DNA of 64,000 nucleotides from Phytohabitans sp036906915 (GCF_036906915.1 NZ_JBAKHX010000022.1:1-64000); one strand, 5' to 3'. Shown: positions 40,897-49,375, counted from the stretch's first letter. The notes: generated by a model not told the origin, from the sequence alone. Program-made: numbers and translations.

Positions 40897-41708
40897 TGGA
40901 CACGCCGCCGCGCCTGGTCGCCACGGATCTCGACGGGACGCTGGTGCGGCAGGACCGCTCGGTCAGCGCCCGCACCGCCGAGGTGCTGGCCCAGATCACC
41001 GCCGAGGGCACGCCGGTCGTGCTGGTGACAGGCCGCCCGGTGCGGTGGCTGTCCCAGGTGTACAGCCAGCTGCGCGCGCCGCTACCGGCGGTCTGCGCGA
41101 ACGGGGCGGTGGTGTACGACCCGGACACCGATCGCGTGCTGCGCGCCGATCCGCTGGCTCCGGAGCTGCTCATCGAGGTGGCACGCCGGCTGCGCGCGGC
41201 GGTACCGGACGCGGTTTTCGCGGTCGAGGTGGAAGACGGGCGTCGGCTGCGGCACGACGCGGCCTGGCCGATCCGGTGGGACGCCGGCGACCCGACGATC
41301 CGGGCCTTCGGCTCCCCTGACGACCTGGCTGAGGTGCCGGCGGTCAAGCTGCTGGTGCGGGCGGGCGAGCGCGACCCGGACGCGTTCGTGGCGGTGGTGG
41401 CGGAGGCGCTCGGCGGCCTGGCGGAGGCCACCCACTCGTCGTACTCGGGGCTGGCGGAGATCTCCGCCGCGGGTGTGACCAAGGCGGCAGGGCTGGCATG
41501 GTTCTGCGAGCGGCACGGCGTCGCCGCGACCGAGGTGCTGGCCTTTGGCGACATGCCCAACGACGTCCCGATGCTGACCTGGGCGGGCCGGGCCGTGGCG
41601 GTCGCCAACGCGCACCCGGCGGTGCGGGAGATCGCCGACGACGTCACGCTCTCGAATGACGACGACGGTGTGGCGGCGTACCTGGAGAAGGTGTTCGTGT
41701 CGCCCTGA
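40896..41708 (+). CDS. HAD-family Cof-type phosphatase, copy 2
   Basis: A 270-residue paralogue of the gene before it, with the same motif order (ATDLDGTLVRQD, VTGRPVRWL, VLAFGDMPNDVPML) but a different cap region. The start ATG shares one base with the previous stop codon (TGATG), so translation is coupled. The two copies likely act on different substrates. Confidence 0.92.
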   Translation: MDTPPRLVATDLDGTLVRQDRSVSARTAEVLAQITAEGTPVVLVTGRPVRWLSQVYSQLRAPLPAVCANGAVVYDPDTDRVLRADPLAPELLIEVARRLRAAVPDAVFAVEVEDGRRLRHDAAWPIRWDAGDPTIRAFGSPDDLAEVPAVKLLVRAGERDPDAFVAVVAEALGGLAEATHSSYSGLAEISAAGVTKAAGLAWFCERHGVAATEVLAFGDMPNDVPMLTWAGRAVAVANAHPAVREIADDVTLSNDDDGVAAYLEKVFVSP

Positions 41709-41751
41709 CACCGGCGAGCGGCGCGGGGGGACACTGCGCGAAGATGGTCGT

Positions 41752-42339
41752 ATGACGGAAGCACCCCGCAACCCGGAAGAGGCCGCTGCCCGCCCGAGCA
41801 CCGTGGTGGTGGTCGGCCCGGACGGTCGGCCGGTCGGCACCGTCGACACCGACGTGGACGGTGAAGGCGAAGACCCGTCGCGCCTGGTCGAGCAGCCGGC
41901 CAAGGTGATGCGGATCGGCAGCATGATCAAGCAGCTGCTGGAGGAGGTCCGCGCCGCGCCGCTCGACGAGGCGAGCCGGCACCGGCTCCGTGAGATCCAC
42001 CAGCGATCGATCACCGAGCTGGAAGACGGGCTCGCACCCGAGCTCCGCGAGGAGCTGGAGCGCCTCTCGCTGCCGTTCGAAGACGGCGCGACCCCCAGCG
42101 ACAGCGAGCTGCGGGTGGCGCAGGCTCAGCTCGTCGGCTGGCTGGAGGGTCTCTTCCACGGCATCCAGGCCGCACTGGTGGCCCAGCAGATGGCGGCGCG
42201 GATGCAGCTGGAGCAGATGCGTGGCGGCCGGCCGGCGCTCCCCGTGGGGCCCGGCGGTGCTGTGATGCCCGGCATGCCGGGCACGCGGCAGGGGCAGGCA
42301 CAGGGCCCGGACGGCGGGCCTACGGGCCAGTATCTGTAG
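41752..42339 (+). CDS. bpa: Bacterial proteasome activator (Bpa/PafE)
   Basis: A 195-residue Bpa/PafE (DUF2587) protein. The family forms a dodecameric ring that opens the 20S proteasome gate without ATP. The core helices (about residues 55-165) contain VMRIGSMIKQLLEEV, LREIHQRSITELEDGL and LVGWLEGLFHGIQAALVAQQM. The C-terminal GQYL is the proteasome-docking motif. The N- and C-terminal tails are disordered. No proteasome gene is in the window. Confidence 0.93.
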   Translation: MTEAPRNPEEAAARPSTVVVVGPDGRPVGTVDTDVDGEGEDPSRLVEQPAKVMRIGSMIKQLLEEVRAAPLDEASRHRLREIHQRSITELEDGLAPELREELERLSLPFEDGATPSDSELRVAQAQLVGWLEGLFHGIQAALVAQQMAARMQLEQMRGGRPALPVGPGGAVMPGMPGTRQGQAQGPDGGPTGQYL

Positions 42340-42355
42340 CGCGCGCGGCGCGGGA

Positions 42356-42361
42356 TAGCGT
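42356..42361 (+). promoter_or_regulatory. Candidate -10 element TAGCGT for alpha/beta hydrolase
   Basis: TAGCGT precedes the ATG of the hydrolase gene by six bases, in the leaderless arrangement. Confidence 0.4.
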
Positions 42362-42367
42362 CGGTGC

Positions 42368-43141
42368 ATGTCCGCCGACCCTCGCGCCGTGCTCACGCGT
42401 GCGGTTCCGCCGCCCGACAGGACCGTAAGGTACGGCCAGCACCCCGATCAGATCGCCGACGTTCGCCTGCCGACCAACGGGTCCAAGGGCACGTTTCCGC
42501 TGGTCGTGGTCGTGCACGGCGGATTCTGGCGGGCCCAGTGGGACCGCGCGCACATCGGGCCGCTCGCTGCCGCGCTCGCCCGCCTCGGGTACCCGGTGGC
42601 GCAGTTGGAGTACCGGCGGACCGGCCAGCCGGGTGGCGGCTGGCCGGGCACGTTCGCCGACATCGTTGCGGCCGTCGGGGCACTGCCGGGGCTGATGGCA
42701 CTCGACGGGCCACCTATCCTGCTGGGGCACTCGGCCGGCGGGCACCTCGCCCTGTGGTACTCCGCCGTCTCACCCACAACGGTGCGCGGTGTGGTGGCGC
42801 TGGCTCCGGTCGCTGACCTTGCCGAAGCGCACCGGTTGGATCTGGACGGCGGCGCCGTGGCCGCGCTGCTGGGCGGTGGCCCGACTGACGTACCGGACCG
42901 ATACGCGGAGGCGGACCCCTCCGGACGGCTGCCAGGGCATGCACCCACTGTGATCGTCCACGGTGCCCGAGACCGAAACGTGCCAATCGAGATGAGCCGG
43001 CGGTACGCCGCGTTGGCGCGGCAGGTGGGTGCCCCGGTGACGCTCAACGAGCTTCCAGAAGCGGAACATTTCGCTCTTATCGACCCCGAATCGGCTGCGT
43101 GGCCCGTCGTGACCGCCGGACTACATTCCCTGCACACATGA
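42368..43141 (+). CDS. Alpha/beta hydrolase (kynurenine formamidase-like)
   Basis: A 257-residue serine hydrolase with HGGFWRAQWD (the HGGxW oxyanion motif of the formamidase/carboxylesterase group), the nucleophile serine in GHSAGGHLAL, and EAEHFALI providing the histidine. No signal peptide. A role as N-formylkynurenine formamidase is possible, but no kynurenine pathway genes are nearby, so a general esterase is equally likely. Confidence 0.85.
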   Translation: MSADPRAVLTRAVPPPDRTVRYGQHPDQIADVRLPTNGSKGTFPLVVVVHGGFWRAQWDRAHIGPLAAALARLGYPVAQLEYRRTGQPGGGWPGTFADIVAAVGALPGLMALDGPPILLGHSAGGHLALWYSAVSPTTVRGVVALAPVADLAEAHRLDLDGGAVAALLGGGPTDVPDRYAEADPSGRLPGHAPTVIVHGARDRNVPIEMSRRYAALARQVGAPVTLNELPEAEHFALIDPESAAWPVVTAGLHSLHT

Positions 43142-43231
43142 TCACGATTTATTGACGCAGGGTCGCCAACCGGGTAGACAGCCACGTGGGTAGCCGCGAT
43201 CCGGCCCCGTGAGATACAGAAAGGGAACACC

Positions 43232-44422
43232 GTGTCGCAGATAGATCGCCGGCAGGCGCTCAAGCTTCTCGCCGCCGTCGGAGCGGCTGGGCTGGCCGCC
43301 GCCTGCGCCACGGAGGAGCCCGCCGATGAGCCGCAGACCAGCGACAAACCCGTCAAGATCGGCTTGATCGCACCGCAGACCGGCACGCTGAAGGCCATCG
43401 GCGACGAGATCACCAACGGGTTCCAGCTCTACCTGGAGCTGAACCAGAACCTGCTGGGTGGCCACCCGGTCGAGCTGGTGATCGCCGACGAGGGCGCCGA
43501 TGCCAGGTCCGCCAAGGCCGCCGTCGAGTCGCTGCTCAAGCAGGGGGCACTCGCCCTCACCGGCATCGCCAACGTCGGCACGATGGCGGGCATCCGCGAC
43601 ACGGTGGAAAGCGCCAAGGTTCCGCTGATCGCCTCCAACGGCATCCCGCGCAGCCTCCAGAGCGTCCTCTACATCTGGTGCACGTCGTACGTGGCCAGCG
43701 AGCCGAGCGACGCGCTCGCCGCCTACCTCAAGCGCGAGATGTCCTCGTTGGAGCGTGTCACCGTGGTAGCGCCCGACGACGACAACGGGCAGGACGCGGT
43801 CGACGCCTTCCGGCAGGAGTTCGGCACCGGCGACGCGCGACTCACCTCGACCGTGCTCACCGAGCCGACCGTGAGCGCCAACCGGTCGTTCTTCGACACC
43901 GCGCTCAACCAGGTCCGCGGCATCAACCCCGATGTGGTCTACGCGTTCTACTCGGGGCAGGCGGCCACCGAGTTCGTCAAGCAGTACAGGGCCAAGGGCA
44001 TCCGGGCTCGCATCTACGCGCCCGGCTTCTTCACCGACGGCACCATGCTGGCCGATACCGGCGACGAGGCGCGCGGCATCTTCACCGCGATGAACTACTC
44101 AGCCGACATCAACAACGCGGCCAACCGGCTCTTCGCCACCTCGTACCGCCGGGCGCACGACGCGACCCCGTCGGCGGCTGCGATGGCCTCGTACGACGCC
44201 GCGCAGGTGCTCGACAAGGCGATCCGGCTCAGCCGCGACCGGCTCACCTCGCCGCAGGTCAACCTGATGCTCGGCCGGGTGGGGCAGATCGACAGCCCGC
44301 GCGGTGGCTGGCAGTTCAACCAGCCGCGCACCCCGCAGCAGAAGTGGTACCTGCGCGAGGTGCGCCGCGACGGCCAGGTCCTGTCAAACGTGCTGATCAA
44401 CGAGCTGGCGACCCTGGGCTAA
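43232..44422 (+). CDS. Substrate-binding lipoprotein of a branched-chain amino-acid-type ABC system
   Basis: A 396-residue periplasmic-binding-protein fold (LivJ/Leu-Ile-Val type). A twin-arginine-like start (DRRQALKLLAAVGAAGLAAAC) ends in a lipobox Cys. The body has KIGLIAPQTGTLKAIGDEI, NGFQLYLEL, and typical AAQV-like C-terminal helices. AGAAAGGGAA precedes the GTG. No permease or ATPase gene is adjacent, so it is either an orphan or a sensor. The next gene in the opposite orientation is DDAH. Confidence 0.88.
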   Translation: MSQIDRRQALKLLAAVGAAGLAAACATEEPADEPQTSDKPVKIGLIAPQTGTLKAIGDEITNGFQLYLELNQNLLGGHPVELVIADEGADARSAKAAVESLLKQGALALTGIANVGTMAGIRDTVESAKVPLIASNGIPRSLQSVLYIWCTSYVASEPSDALAAYLKREMSSLERVTVVAPDDDNGQDAVDAFRQEFGTGDARLTSTVLTEPTVSANRSFFDTALNQVRGINPDVVYAFYSGQAATEFVKQYRAKGIRARIYAPGFFTDGTMLADTGDEARGIFTAMNYSADINNAANRLFATSYRRAHDATPSAAAMASYDAAQVLDKAIRLSRDRLTSPQVNLMLGRVGQIDSPRGGWQFNQPRTPQQKWYLREVRRDGQVLSNVLINELATLG

Positions 44423-44426
44423 CCCC

Positions 44427-44452
44427 GCGAGCCGCCCGAGCGCAGCGAGGGC
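44427..44452 (-). repeat. Intergenic repeat, copy A (minus orientation)
   Basis: GCGAGCCGCCCGAGCGCAGC followed by GAGGGC is the reverse complement of the family seen at 45.8-48.3 kb (GCCCTCGC..CGCTCGGG). It lies just past the binding-lipoprotein stop codon, at the convergent end of that gene and DDAH. Confidence 0.6.
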
Positions 44453-44474
44453 CGATTAGCGCAGCGCGTGCCAA

Positions 44475-45296
44475 TCAACGCAGTTCGGCGACGCAGCACT
44501 TGACGCTGCCGCCGCCCTTCTTCAGCTCCGACAGCTCGACCAGCACCGGCGTGTACCCGGCCGCCTCGACCTTGTACGCCATACCTGTCGCCTCGCTGTT
44601 CAGCACCACGTGCCGGCCGTCGCTGACCAGGTTCAGCCCGAACGCGTACGCGTCGGCGTCGTCGGCCCGGACCGCGTCCGGGAAGAGCTGCCGCAGCACC
44701 CGCTGCGAAGCCGCCGAGAACGCGTGCGGGTAGTAGGCGACCGTGCGGTCGTCGAGCGCGGCCAGCGCGGTGTCCAGGTGGTAGAAGCGCGGGTCGACCA
44801 GGTGCAGCGACACCACCGGCCGGCCCAGCACGTCCTGCGCCTCCACGTGCGCCGCCGGCTCGGTGCGGAAGCCGTAGCCGGCGAGGATCAGCCCGCCGTA
44901 CGCGTCCGGCAGGTACGCGAAGTCGCCCTCGCCCTCGTTGGTCTCGACGGGCTGCACGCAGGTCCAGCCGCGCGCTGCCAGGTACGCCCGGTGTGAGGCG
45001 GCCTCGGCGGTCCGCTGGGCGTACTTGAAGCGGGCGCCGTACGCCACGCCGTCGACGGTGAAGGCGCCGTTGGCGGCGTACACCATGTCGGGCAGCCCCG
45101 GTTCGGCGGGTAGTACGTGCACGGTGTGCCCGAGGCCGGTGAGGGTTTCCCGCAGCCGCTCCCACTGCTTGAGCGCGAGTTCGGTGTCGACCGGGGTCGA
45201 CGTGTCCATCCACGGGTTGATGGCGTAGTCGACCGCGTAGAACTCGGGCGGGCACATGAGGTATGTCCGCTTTTGCGGCATGCGGTGATGGGTCAC
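44475..45296 (-). CDS. Dimethylarginine dimethylaminohydrolase / amidinotransferase family
   Basis: A 273-residue guanidino-group-modifying enzyme hydrolysing methylarginines (or an ADI/citrulline-type substrate). The nucleophile is the C-terminal cysteine of GSVKCCVAEL; the other sites are YLMCPPEF near the N-terminus, NEGEGDFAYL and the histidine region HLVDPRFYHLD. I start at the GTG (VTHHRMPQKR) because TAATCT is seven bases before it; an internal ATG 15 bases on is also possible. It is divergent from a Lrp-type regulator, the usual partner for this gene in actinomycetes. Confidence 0.9.
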   Translation of the reverse strand: MTHHRMPQKRTYLMCPPEFYAVDYAINPWMDTSTPVDTELALKQWERLRETLTGLGHTVHVLPAEPGLPDMVYAANGAFTVDGVAYGARFKYAQRTAEAASHRAYLAARGWTCVQPVETNEGEGDFAYLPDAYGGLILAGYGFRTEPAAHVEAQDVLGRPVVSLHLVDPRFYHLDTALAALDDRTVAYYPHAFSAASQRVLRQLFPDAVRADDADAYAFGLNLVSDGRHVVLNSEATGMAYKVEAAGYTPVLVELSELKKGGGSVKCCVAELR

Positions 45297-45303
45297 GGTC
45301 AAA

Positions 45304-45318
45304 AGATTAGGTACCTTA
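45304..45318. promoter_or_regulatory. DDAH -10 element and adjoining palindrome
   Basis: On the minus strand TAATCT (45309-45304) precedes the DDAH GTG by seven bases. TTAGGTACCTTA (45307-45318) is a near-perfect palindrome overlapping it, well placed for repression by the adjacent Lrp-type protein. Confidence 0.4.
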
Positions 45319-45363
45319 CAGTGGCCTTGACAGCCGCAAATCCTGCGTCGGAGAGGCGAAACG

Positions 45364-45831
45364 TTGCAGATCGACGACGTAGACCAGCGAATCATTGCAT
45401 CCCTGGTCGCCGATGCTCGGGCGTCGTACGCCGAGATCGGCCAACGCGTGTCGCTGTCCGCCCCGGCGGTGAAGCGGCGCGTCGACCGGCTGCGTTCCGC
45501 CGGCGTCATCCGGGGATTCACCGCGATCATCGACCCGGCCGCCGTCGGTTGGACCACCGAGGCGTTCGTCGAGCTGTTCTGCGCCGGTCGCACCACGCCC
45601 GCCCAGATCGCCGTCGCGGTGCGCCGGCTCCCCGAGGTGATCGGGGCGTACACGGTCTCCGGCCAGGCCGACGCGCTGGTGCACCTGCGGGCGGCCGACA
45701 TCGGGCACCTCGAAGACGCGCTGGAGCGGCTGCGTGCCCAGCCTTTCGTCACGTCGACCCGCAGCACGATCGTGCTCTCCCGGCTGGTCGACTCCCCCAC
45801 GGTGGTGGCCGCACCCGATCCACTGAGCTGA
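45364..45831 (+). CDS. Lrp/AsnC family transcriptional regulator
   Basis: A 155-residue Lrp/AsnC regulator. The N-terminal HTH (DVDQRIIASLVADARASYAE, then QRVSLSAPAVKRRVDRL) binds DNA and the C-terminal RAM domain binds amino acids. The start is a TTG preceded by GGAGAGGCGAA. It is divergent from DDAH and most likely controls it in response to an amino acid such as arginine. Its stop codon lies inside repeat copy B. Confidence 0.92.
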   Translation: MQIDDVDQRIIASLVADARASYAEIGQRVSLSAPAVKRRVDRLRSAGVIRGFTAIIDPAAVGWTTEAFVELFCAGRTTPAQIAVAVRRLPEVIGAYTVSGQADALVHLRAADIGHLEDALERLRAQPFVTSTRSTIVLSRLVDSPTVVAAPDPLS

Positions 45832-45870
45832 TGCCCTCGCTCCGCTCGGGACGCTCGCGCGCCTGAAAGC
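45826..45870 (+). repeat. Intergenic repeat, copy B
   Basis: A 45-base unit starting AGCTGATGCCCTCGC with the core CGCTCCGCTCGGGA and ending GCCTGAAAGC. It begins within the last codons and stop of the Lrp gene. It differs from copy C at two of 45 positions. Confidence 0.7.
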
Positions 45871-45948
45871 CGCCCTGTAGACCGCAGTCGCTCCGGTCGC
45901 TTCGCTCCCGCCGCTTTATGCAGTCTGCGGGCGGCGGCCCACTCACCA

Positions 45949-45993
45949 AGCTGATGCCCTCGCTCCGCTCGGGAGGTTCGCGCGCCTGAAAGC
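45949..45993 (+). repeat. Intergenic repeat, copy C
   Basis: The second 45-base copy, in the same orientation as B and separated from it by 78 bases, ending 52 bases before the beta-propeller gene. Only a GGT for CGC change distinguishes it from copy B. Confidence 0.7.
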
Positions 45994-46045
45994 ACTCGCA
46001 CAAAGAAATGGGAACTGGCGCCGGCCGCGCCGCGTCCAAGCCGGC

Positions 46046-48028
46046 ATGAGACCCCGACTCGTGCTCTCCGCGGCGGCGCCACTGGCGCTGCTGGCCGCCT
46101 TCGCCGGGTGTACCTCCTCGGACCCAGATCCCGAGCCGCCGCGCCGCGACCAGGTGCTGCCGGCCGGCGCGTTCAAGCTCGTCGCGTTCGACACCTGCGC
46201 AGAGGCGCTCAAGGACATGAAGTCCGCGGCGAAGGAGTACGTGGGTCCGTGGGGCTTTGGCGGCATGGGCGGCCGGGACGGCGCGATACCGCTCCAGGGC
46301 GCCGCCGACGCCGCGCGCGCGGGAGCCGAGAGCGCGGCCGGGGCAACCTCCGCGAACAAGGGGGCGGTGCCCGATTACTCGGGCACCAACACGCACGAGG
46401 CGGGTGTCGACGAGCCCGACATCGTCAAGACCGACGGCCAGCGGATCGTCACGGTCAGCCGGGGCGTGCTGCACGTGGTCGACGCGGCGAGCCGCAAGGT
46501 CACCGGCGAGCTCGACCTGGCGTCGGGCGCCGACGACCCCAAGCGCTGGGCCACCATGAGCCTGCTGCTGCACGGTGATCGCGCGCTGGTGCTGGTGCAC
46601 GAGGGCTGGAGCTACGCCGCCTCCGACGTCGCGCGCTCCGACGTCGCGAAGCCGGTCGGCCCGGCCGAGACCACCGGGCCCGAGATGCTCCTCGTCGAGC
46701 TGGGTGGCGAGCCGCGAGTGATGAGCCGGTACACGATCGAGGGCGGCTTGGTCGACGCCCGCCAGACCGGCTCGACCGCCCGGGTGGTCGTCCGGTCGGC
46801 TCCGCGCCTGTCCTTCCCCTACAGGGAGGGCACCAGCGAAGCACAGCGCATCGCCACGAACCGCGGCATCATCGACCGCGCCGACGAGGCCGCCTGGCTG
46901 CCGGACTACTCGGTCACCTCCGGTGGCAAGACCACCAGGGGACGCGTGGAGTGCGGGCGGATGTCCCGGCCGGAGACGTACTCGGGCACGTCCATGGTGA
47001 CGGTGCTGAGCTTCGACCTCGGCGCTTCGGACGGGCTGGGCAACGGCGACCCGGTCGGTGTGGTGGCCGACGGCGACACCGTCTACAGCAACGGCAGCAA
47101 CCTGTACGTCGCCAATGACCAGCGGTGGCGGGTCATGCCGTGGCTCGAGTCCCGCAACGCCGCGCCAAAGCCCGAAGACGAGATCACCGAGATCTACCAG
47201 TTCGACGCCTCGAAGCCCGGCAAGCCGCGGTACGTCACCTCAGCGTCCGTGCGCGGCTGGCTGATCAACCAGTACGCGTTGTCCGAATGGGACGGTCACC
47301 TGCGGGTGGCCACCACCAGCGGTCGCACGTGGGGCGAGAACCCGAAGTCCACCTCGACGGTGTACGTGCTCAAGGCGACCGGTGGCGAGCTCAAGGAGAC
47401 CGGCCGGGTGGCCGGCCTCGGCAAGGGTGAACGCATCTACGCTGTCCGGTTCGCCGGCACCACCGGGTACGTGGTGACGTTCCGGCAGACCGATCCGCTG
47501 TACACGGTGGACCTGACCGACCCAGCGAAGCCACGGGTCGCCGGCGAGCTGAAGATCACCGGGTACTCGGCGTACCTGCACCCGACCGAGCCGGGACGTG
47601 TGATCGGGATCGGCCAGGAGGCGTCGACCGAGGGCCGCGTGCAGGGTACGCAGGTCTCTCTCTTCGACGTGTCCAACCTGGACCAGCCAGCCCGGCTGTC
47701 CCAGCACCACGTGGCCGACAGCAGCTCGGAGGCCGAGTACGACCCGCACGCCTTCCTCTACTGGGCAAAGGACCGCCTGCTGGTGGTGCCGCTGATGAGC
47801 TACGACAAGAACAAGGGGACCTCACGGATGAGCGCGCTCGTGCTGCGCGTCGACGCGTCGGGCTTCACCGAGCTGAGCCGGCTCACCCACCGGGGCGCGC
47901 CGGACACCGGGATGATCCGCCGCTCGCTGGTCGTCGGCGACACCCTCTGGACGGTCTCCGACGCCGGCCTCATGGCCACGGGAACGTCCACGATGGACAC
48001 CCGCGCCTGGCTGAAGTGGGACGCCTGA
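46046..48028 (+). CDS. Secreted beta-propeller domain lipoprotein
   Basis: A 660-residue extracytoplasmic protein with an N-terminal signal (RLVLSAAAPLALLAAFAGC) and a Cys that may be lipidated, although the residue at -3 is Phe. The rest is the beta-propeller family (PF09826-type) marked by TNTHEAGVDEPDIVKTDGQRIVTV and repeated blades such as DLTDPAKPRVAGELKITGYSAYLHP. Function is unknown; members occur in archaea and bacteria. Its stop codon overlaps a small ORF (TGATG). Confidence 0.9.
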   Translation: MRPRLVLSAAAPLALLAAFAGCTSSDPDPEPPRRDQVLPAGAFKLVAFDTCAEALKDMKSAAKEYVGPWGFGGMGGRDGAIPLQGAADAARAGAESAAGATSANKGAVPDYSGTNTHEAGVDEPDIVKTDGQRIVTVSRGVLHVVDAASRKVTGELDLASGADDPKRWATMSLLLHGDRALVLVHEGWSYAASDVARSDVAKPVGPAETTGPEMLLVELGGEPRVMSRYTIEGGLVDARQTGSTARVVVRSAPRLSFPYREGTSEAQRIATNRGIIDRADEAAWLPDYSVTSGGKTTRGRVECGRMSRPETYSGTSMVTVLSFDLGASDGLGNGDPVGVVADGDTVYSNGSNLYVANDQRWRVMPWLESRNAAPKPEDEITEIYQFDASKPGKPRYVTSASVRGWLINQYALSEWDGHLRVATTSGRTWGENPKSTSTVYVLKATGGELKETGRVAGLGKGERIYAVRFAGTTGYVVTFRQTDPLYTVDLTDPAKPRVAGELKITGYSAYLHPTEPGRVIGIGQEASTEGRVQGTQVSLFDVSNLDQPARLSQHHVADSSSEAEYDPHAFLYWAKDRLLVVPLMSYDKNKGTSRMSALVLRVDASGFTELSRLTHRGAPDTGMIRRSLVVGDTLWTVSDAGLMATGTSTMDTRAWLKWDA

Positions 48029-48162
48029 TGGGCGCGGCACCGTTCGCACCGGCCGACGACGGCGGCCTGCGCCTCGGCTGGGCGATCGCGCACCTGCCGC
48101 CGCACGAGCCGGAGGAGCGCGGCCACCCCGACGAGGAGACCGACGAGACCGACGAGAACTGA
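48028..48162 (+). CDS. 44-residue small ORF with acidic tail
   Basis: An ATG frame overlapping the previous stop by one base encodes MGAAPFAPADDGGLRLGWAI followed by a segment rich in Pro and Glu and an acidic tail EETDETDEN. It has no recognised homology. Translational coupling and GC3 bias support it; its small size does not. It ends just before repeat copy D. Confidence 0.45.
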   Translation: MGAAPFAPADDGGLRLGWAIAHLPPHEPEERGHPDEETDETDEN

Positions 48163-48166
48163 GTTA

Positions 48167-48212
48167 GATGCCCTCGCCTTCGCTCGGGGGCTCACGCGCC
48201 CTAGAGGCCGCG
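48167..48212 (+). repeat. Intergenic repeat, copy D
   Basis: GATGCCCTCGCCTTCGCTCG then GGGGCTCACGCGCC, followed by CTAGAGGCCGC. It is the same family as copies B and C with a different 3' end (CTAGAGGCCGC instead of CTGAAAGC). Confidence 0.6.
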
Positions 48213-48222
48213 CTCACAGTTT

Positions 48223-48254
48223 GATGCCCTCGCCTTCGCGCGCCTAGAGGCCGC
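48223..48254 (+). repeat. Intergenic repeat, copy E (shortened)
   Basis: GATGCCCTCGCCTTCGCGCG followed by CCTAGAGGCCGC: copy D lacking the central CTCGGGGGCTCACG. It lies 3 bases from the stop codon of the convergent YbjN-like gene. Confidence 0.55.
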
Positions 48255-48257
48255 CCG

Positions 48258-49328
48258 CTAGAGGTACATGCCGGTGCGGTGGTCGTCGGCGTCGCGGGTC
48301 GGCTTGTCGCCCTCGCCGAAGAACCGCTTGCCGCCGAACTCACCGTGCAGCCGGTCGTCGAGCTCGTCAGCCAGCCCGGTCATCACCTGTACGGCCAGCA
48401 TCAGGTGCGTGGACTGGAAGTTGCGCCCGAAGACGGGGATCGACGCCCACACCGTGTCGTTGGTGCAGTACAGCCGGCCGATAGGCATGCGGTTGGTCAG
48501 CTCGGACAGCTTCACGTAGAGCTGCTCGGTCGGCTCGACCTCGGTGAGCACCGGCGAGAGCACGTCGACCAGGGGCGGGTTGTCGCGCACCCGCACGAAC
48601 ACCATCGCCGAGCCGGCCCGGATGCCGATGTCGCCGTCGGAGTCGACCTGGAGCTGCTCGGGCGTGCTCTTCATCATCGCGGCCACGACCATGCGAACCT
48701 GCTCGTCGAGCTCCAGCACGTCGCCGACGTCAGGGCCGCCACCCAGGCCGGGCGTGAGTATCTCGATGCCGTTGGGGCCGAGCGCGGGGTCCAGCCGCGC
48801 GGTGCCGAGCGGCACCACCGGGATGGGCTCGCCATCAGGGTCGTGCGCCGCGTAGACCAGGAACGCCGGATGTGGTGCCCCGTACACGTCGCGCAGCGTA
48901 CGGGTGATCGTGCCGGCGAGCCGTTTCGCGTCGCCGACGGTGGCGCGCAGGCCGAAGTGCGCGCCCGAGCCTTCCATGACACCGGGCGGCGACCAGCCGA
49001 GCGCCACCATGTCGGCCACCGCTGACCGGTCCATCCGGTAGCCCGCGGGAAGGCCGGCGTTGCCGACGGCAAGCGCGTCGAGCTTGCCGTCCTCGTCGAT
49101 TTCGACGCTCACGGAGTAGACAGCGTCGCCGGTGCCAGTCGCGGTGGGATCGAGCGTCAGCTCGAGCTGTGCACCGGCGGCCAGCGAGGCCACCACGCCG
49201 GCGAGCGCGCCGCCGAACTCGCGCCACGCGTCGGTGACCTTTGCCCGCAGGTCGGACGTGCTCGGTTCGTCGAGCAGTATCGTGTCCTGGGGGTGGTCGT
49301 GGCCGCCCTCTGGGTGGTCGCCGGTCAT
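48258..49328 (-). CDS. YbjN-like (T3SS chaperone-fold) protein with HbYX-type C-terminus
   Basis: A 356-residue soluble protein. The N-terminal part has alternating strands and helices (LLDEPSTSDLRAKVTDAW; LELTLDPTATGTGDAVYSVS), and the C-terminal third (about residues 240-345) resembles a YbjN/type III chaperone fold: VFVRVRDNPPLVDVLSPVL, LYVKLSELTNRMPIGRLYC. The assignment is tentative. The protein ends in TGMYL; the last three residues (Met-Tyr-Leu) form a hydrophobic-Tyr-any motif like those that dock proteasome activators. It is divergent from the oxidoreductase gene. Confidence 0.7.
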   Translation of the reverse strand: MTGDHPEGGHDHPQDTILLDEPSTSDLRAKVTDAWREFGGALAGVVASLAAGAQLELTLDPTATGTGDAVYSVSVEIDEDGKLDALAVGNAGLPAGYRMDRSAVADMVALGWSPPGVMEGSGAHFGLRATVGDAKRLAGTITRTLRDVYGAPHPAFLVYAAHDPDGEPIPVVPLGTARLDPALGPNGIEILTPGLGGGPDVGDVLELDEQVRMVVAAMMKSTPEQLQVDSDGDIGIRAGSAMVFVRVRDNPPLVDVLSPVLTEVEPTEQLYVKLSELTNRMPIGRLYCTNDTVWASIPVFGRNFQSTHLMLAVQVMTGLADELDDRLHGEFGGKRFFGEGDKPTRDADDHRTGMYL

Positions 49329-49375
49329 GATCGCCTCCGTCCGTCAGCATCACCCTACCCAGCGGTCGCCGGAGT

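Noticed and set aside
44427..48254. CRISPR array from the short repeats
   Set aside because: The five copies are unevenly spaced, lie in both orientations and have no uniform spacers or cas genes.
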